DNA of 23,940 nt from Microcaldota archaeon (GTDB lineage Archaea; Micrarchaeota; Micrarchaeia; Micrarchaeales; Micrarchaeaceae). Position 1 is the first letter of the stretch. Every line of letters begins with the position of its first letter. This document shows positions 21,065 through 23,940 of the stretch, piece by piece. The stretch lies in the NCBI GenBank assembly GCA_021829015.1, contig JAJZOJ010000002.1, positions 1 to 23,940 of the forward strand, in the 5' to 3' direction. Under the pieces are notes generated by a model, which was given only the letters and a program-made list of their open reading frames with translations, was not told the DNA's origin and made no database searches. Position numbers and translations under genes: made by a program.

Positions 21065-21072
21065 TTTTATAA
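21065..21072 (+). promoter_or_regulatory. TATA box of the geranylgeranyl reductase gene
   Basis: TTTTATAA predicts transcription from about 21095, six bases before the ATG at 21101, a near-leaderless mRNA. Confidence 0.65.
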
Positions 21073-21100
21073 GATTTCGACGGCATTCTTATGCATATAC

Positions 21101-22198
21101 ATGAACGGTAAGGTTTCGGTAATCGGCGCGGGCCTGGTCGGCCTATGCCTTGCAAAGGATCTAGCGGAGCGAGGAGTAGAGGTAGACGTCTTCGATTCAA
21201 AAGGCGACGTGTCCGATGGGGCGGCAAAGGCCTCAGGTATTTTCTCTGCGAGCGGCATGGATAGGATAGGGATAGACCCAGGGGAATCCATGCTCAATAC
21301 GCTGGACGGCGCCATCCTGCATGCCGGCGGAGAGAGGCTAAGGGTAAAATCTGGACGGACCATGGCTTACGTTGCAGACAGGGGCATGCTCGCGGAAATA
21401 TGCAAGAGGGATGCAGAGGGGGCTGGGGCAAGGATCAACCTCGGCCGCAGGATTGGCAGGGATGAATTGCTTGCGCTTGCTGACGATGGCAATATATTGA
21501 TAGGGGCTGACGGGGCAGTCTCCACCGTCGCCTCGACGTTCCATTTCCCAGAGATGCGCGAATACGTCCTCACATACAAGGCGGAATACTCAAACGCGAG
21601 CCCCGAGGACGAGAACTCCGTTGGGCTTTTCTTCTCCAACAGCATGGCATACAGGTTCTTCGGGTGGTACTGCCCATATTCCAACGGAAGATTGGAGGTA
21701 GGCATAGGCACCAGCGGATTGGCAAGGGTTTCCGGCTCCGCTGCCTTCTCCATGCTGACGGAAAGCGGCATGCTTGGCGGCGTTCTGGACGGCGCGAAAA
21801 AGATCAATGGATACGCCAGCATCATACCGCTCAGGAGCAGGAAGCAAACAGCAAAGGGGAACGTCGCATTGGTAGGAGATGCCGCAGGGCAGGTGAAGGC
21901 CACGACCGGCGGAGGCATAATATTCGGATGCTCCTGCGCGCACGCGCTGGCAGAGACCATAGCAAACGGAAAGCCGCTCAGCGAATACGACAAGGCATGG
22001 AGGAGGATGTATGGAGCAGACCTTATGATGCACAGAATGCTCCACGAGTACTATTCAGGGATAGGCGCGCGCAGCCTAGGTACGCTTATCAGGATTATGA
22101 AGGCGCTGGGGGCTGAGAGCTTCTTCGGCGCGTATGGGGACATGGACAGGCCTAGCCTCATGCTGAAGCGCTTCTTTCTAAGGGGACTCCTGGAATAA
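21101..22198 (+). CDS. Geranylgeranyl reductase family flavoprotein
   Basis: This 365-residue FAD protein belongs to the geranylgeranyl reductase family, which in archaea saturates the isoprenoid chains of membrane lipids (digeranylgeranylglycerophospholipid reductase). The N-terminal FAD-binding Rossmann motif is VSVIGAGLVGLCLAKDL (GxGxxG at 9-14) with FDSKG as the ribose-binding end; the C-terminal FAD motif is ALVGDAAGQVKATTGGGIIFG (GDAAG at 259-263), the family hallmark. WYCPYSNGRLEVGIG matches the substrate-domain block. The start is set at 21101 from the Rossmann motif and the near-leaderless TATA arrangement; a longer frame from 21005 begins before the promoter. Substrate could also be another isoprenoid, such as a quinone or chlorophyll-like chain, but membrane lipid is most likely in an archaeon. 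Confidence 0.9.
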   Translation: MNGKVSVIGAGLVGLCLAKDLAERGVEVDVFDSKGDVSDGAAKASGIFSASGMDRIGIDPGESMLNTLDGAILHAGGERLRVKSGRTMAYVADRGMLAEICKRDAEGAGARINLGRRIGRDELLALADDGNILIGADGAVSTVASTFHFPEMREYVLTYKAEYSNASPEDENSVGLFFSNSMAYRFFGWYCPYSNGRLEVGIGTSGLARVSGSAAFSMLTESGMLGGVLDGAKKINGYASIIPLRSRKQTAKGNVALVGDAAGQVKATTGGGIIFGCSCAHALAETIANGKPLSEYDKAWRRMYGADLMMHRMLHEYYSGIGARSLGTLIRIMKALGAESFFGAYGDMDRPSLMLKRFFLRGLLE

Positions 22199-22211
22199 GC
22201 TCCGAAAAACC

Positions 22212-22219
22212 TTAATATT
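22212..22219 (+). promoter_or_regulatory. TATA box of the nuclease-like gene
   Basis: TTAATATT predicts transcription from about 22242. That leaves a 17-nt leader before the proposed start at 22259 but nearly 80 nt before the first conventional start codon (TTG at 22319). Confidence 0.5.
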
Positions 22220-22258
22220 AGGACGCAATAATAGTCAATCTCAATAGGGGGTGCTGGC

Positions 22259-23026
22259 ACGTATTACCACAAGGGAACCCGCATAGGCTACGCCCGCGGT
22301 GGCGATGACGAGGAGCTGTTGATACGCCAAAGAAGGGACCTTAGGGACGGGCTCAAGCGCATTGAGCAGATGCCGCGAATTGCCCCGCTGATGCTTAGCT
22401 ACGATACCTCTGAGGAGAAGGAGGCGATACTCAGGGACATGCATGAGGGCTCGCGGATGAAGAAAGGCACCAGGATGAAGTCGAAATACGAATGTATGTT
22501 CAGGAACGTGCTGTCGAAGCGCAAGGGCATTCTTGTGCTCTACGAGCCGCTGTCGGTTCCTGTGGACATGCGCGACAGGAACATGGCGATTAAGAAATAT
22601 ACACCGGACTTCTGGCTGCCCCATATGTACGTCAACGGGAAGGCCATCGTGATAGAGCCGCACAACGGGTTGCTGGTCAATTCGGAGTATGCAAGAAAGC
22701 TGAAGCGCTTCGGCAAGCAGTATGGGGTATACCTGGTCCTCGCCTGCACGCCAAGCGTCGACAAATGCGGACTTGGGTACAACAAGATAAGGGATTGCGC
22801 AGATGAGTTCTGGTGTGTTGATTCGACCCGCGAGGGAAAGGCATTGCTTGCGGACAGGCTTGATGCGCTCCTAGTAAGGGCTGAAAGGCGGGAGAGGAGC
22901 GCAATGGATGTTATAGTAGAACTGCTCAGGAGGAACGTCCCGGCAGAGCTGAGCGCCGCCAGGCCCCAAAGGTACAACAGGCCTATATCATCAAGGACCG
23001 CACAGCCATTGAAGCTGCGGAGATGA
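22259..23026 (+). CDS. PD-(D/E)xK nuclease-like protein, possible ACG start
   Basis: This protein of about 255 residues has a pattern resembling the PD-(D/E)xK nuclease core: KSKYECMFRNVL (helix with E78), VLYEP, then KYTPDFWLP (D117) and KAIVIEPHNG (E133). The usual lysine two residues after the glutamate is replaced by histidine (H135), so catalytic competence is uncertain. The C-terminal third is Arg/Lys-rich and helical. The first conventional start is TTG at 22319, but the frame is open and protein-like upstream (YYHKGTRIGYARGGDD), and GGGGGTG places GGTG exactly 5 nt before ACG at 22259. The 3' end overlaps nuoN on the opposite strand by 44 nt. I do not recognise a named family. Confidence 0.78.
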   Translation, partial: TYYHKGTRIGYARGGDDEELLIRQRRDLRDGLKRIEQMPRIAPLMLSYDTSEEKEAILRDMHEGSRMKKGTRMKSKYECMFRNVLSKRKGILVLYEPLSVPVDMRDRNMAIKKYTPDFWLPHMYVNGKAIVIEPHNGLLVNSEYARKLKRFGKQYGVYLVLACTPSVDKCGLGYNKIRDCADEFWCVDSTREGKALLADRLDALLVRAERRERSAMDVIVELLRRNVPAELSAARPQRYNRPISSRTAQPLKLRR

Positions 23027-23940
23027 CCGGCTGGGGATATATCCCGAACAGTATTATCACAGCCATGGCGAATATCACCACAGCTGCGACATGCCTGTCC
23101 ATCGGGAGCATGCGCGCCGAAGGCTTTCCGGAATACATTGAGTTCATAACCCTGGCGTAGTAGTATATCGATATGAAGCTGTTGATTATCCCTATGAATG
23201 CCAGCCATGCGAGGCCCGAGCCTATTGCGCTGGAGAACAGCAGGAACTTGCCAGTGAAGCCTATCAGCGGCGGGATTCCAGCCATCGAGAGCATTATGAC
23301 CGAGAGCGCCGCGGCGGCGAAGGCGTTCTTGGTTCCCAGGGAGGAGTAGTCCTCGATCGTGTGCATGTTCTTAGATTCCAGCCAGAGCACAAGGGCGAAG
23401 GCGGCGATTATCATGAACGCATGCGCTATCATGTAGAAGATGCTCGACTCCAGGCCAAGCTGCGAAGCGGCAGCTATGCCGACGAGTATGTAGCCGGCCT
23501 GGGATATCGACGAGTATGCGAACATCCTCTTTACGCTGTCCTGAACAAGAGCAAGGATGTTGCCGAAGAACATCGTTAGCACGGCCAGCACTATGAATAT
23601 CTGTGAGAACTGATGGCCGTATATAGCAAACATTGTGAAGTATACCTCAATTATCGCGACAAACGCCACTTTCTTGTTTATTCCTGATATCAGTGCGGTT
23701 AGGTGCCCTGGAGCCCCCTCGTATACGTCGGGCACCCAGAGGTTGAACGGGAAGAGAGCGGCCTCGAATCCCAGCGCTGCGGCTATGAGCAGCATTGATG
23801 CGCCAAGTATGTCTGACCATACAGTGGTTATTCCGCTAAGGGCGAGCGCAGGGCTGTACTGCAGCAGCAATGCCGCGCCGAAAGCGAACATCGCTGCTGC
23901 GATGGAGCTAAGTATGAAGAATTTCGCCGCGGCCTCGAGC
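22983..23940 (-). CDS. nuoN: NADH dehydrogenase subunit N (NuoN), 5' truncated by window
   Basis: The frame is open to the right edge, so the N terminus lies outside; about 318 C-terminal residues are visible. It is a proton-pumping antiporter-like membrane subunit of respiratory Complex I. Diagnostic blocks are EAAAKFFILSSIAAAMFAFG at the edge, ALFPFNLWVPDVYEGAP, GINKKVAFVAI with the key membrane lysines, NILALVQDSVKRMFAYSS (the antiporter signature with QxSVKRMxAYSSI), and MAGIPPLIGFTGKF. About eight transmembrane helices are visible. The NuoN type is preferred over NuoL or NuoM because of the FPFNLWVPDVYEGAP block. Other nuo genes presumably lie to the right. Its final 44 nt overlap the convergent nuclease-like gene. 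Confidence 0.93.
   Translation of the reverse strand, partial: LEAAAKFFILSSIAAAMFAFGAALLLQYSPALALSGITTVWSDILGASMLLIAAALGFEAALFPFNLWVPDVYEGAPGHLTALISGINKKVAFVAIIEVYFTMFAIYGHQFSQIFIVLAVLTMFFGNILALVQDSVKRMFAYSSISQAGYILVGIAAASQLGLESSIFYMIAHAFMIIAAFALVLWLESKNMHTIEDYSSLGTKNAFAAAALSVIMLSMAGIPPLIGFTGKFLLFSSAIGSGLAWLAFIGIINSFISIYYYARVMNSMYSGKPSARMLPMDRHVAAVVIFAMAVIILFGIYPQPVISAASMAVRSLMI

Noticed and set aside
1..23940. CRISPR arrays, insertion sequences, integrases, rRNA genes or a replication origin
   Set aside because: I found no regularly spaced repeats, transposase motifs, rRNA segments or origin-type repeat clusters; the only repeats are the short elements listed.

Overview
The window reads as a chromosomal segment of a small-genome archaeon, most likely a Micrarchaeota-like (DPANN/ARMAN) lineage. 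The archaeal assignment rests on the exosome cluster (Rrp4, Rrp41, Rrp42), ribosomal protein L37Ae, RNA polymerase subunit P, a histone-fold protein, a TATA-binding-protein domain, archaeal SecY and SRP54, a geranylgeranyl-reductase-type flavoprotein, a tRNA with a short intron in the anticodon loop, TATA boxes about 25 nt before start codons, and frequent ATA (Ile) and AGG (Arg) codons. The narrower lineage is inferred from compactness (many 0-10 nt gaps and overlaps) and many lineage-specific proteins; I could not run a search to confirm it. No IS element, phage gene, CRISPR array or rRNA is visible.

Layout. 1-2.6 kb (+): end of rrp4, then rrp41, rrp42, rpl37ae, an unknown ORF and rpoP, closed by a T-rich terminator. 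2.6-3.65 kb (-): histone-fold protein, Zn-ribbon protein and PRC-barrel protein in a tight operon. 3.8-5.9 kb (+): thioredoxin, HisRS and a conserved archaeal protein. 5.95-8.5 kb (-): a secreted N-glycosylated-type protein followed by CysRS. 8.5-8.7 kb (+): a very short basic gene resembling ribosomal protein eL41, behind a repeat-bearing promoter. 8.7-13.3 kb (-): a run of five genes, namely a membrane-anchored thioredoxin-fold protein (DUF929 type), a membrane protein with a Cys-Gly-Cys motif, a V4R-domain protein, SecY and a HemK-like methyltransferase. 13.4-14.3 kb (+): TatD nuclease whose stop codon lies inside a tRNA-Arg(TCT) gene carrying a 12-nt intron. 14.3-17.9 kb (-): dihydroorotase, then a DRG/OBG-type GTPase, a winged-helix-like protein and another anchored glycoprotein. 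18.0-18.1 kb (+): a 20-residue lysine-rich peptide gene with its own promoter and a hairpin terminator. 18.2-21 kb: SRP54 (-) diverging from a GT4 glycosyltransferase (+), then a single-repeat TBP (-). 21.1-23 kb (+): a geranylgeranyl reductase and a nuclease-like protein that overlaps the tail of NuoN (-), which runs off the right edge.

Functionally the window is mostly information processing (RNA decay, translation, transcription, chromatin) plus protein export (SecY, SRP54), cell-surface proteins, extracytoplasmic thiol chemistry, archaeal lipid synthesis and part of a respiratory Complex I. The most striking points are a TBP made of one repeat instead of two, with both DNA-kinking Phe residues kept; an operator-like palindrome midway between its promoter and that of the divergent lipid gene; tiny basic genes with their own promoters; and several apparent non-AUG starts (CTG, CTG, ACG) lying exactly 5 nt after a GGTG ribosome-binding motif, the same spacing used by ordinary ATG genes here.
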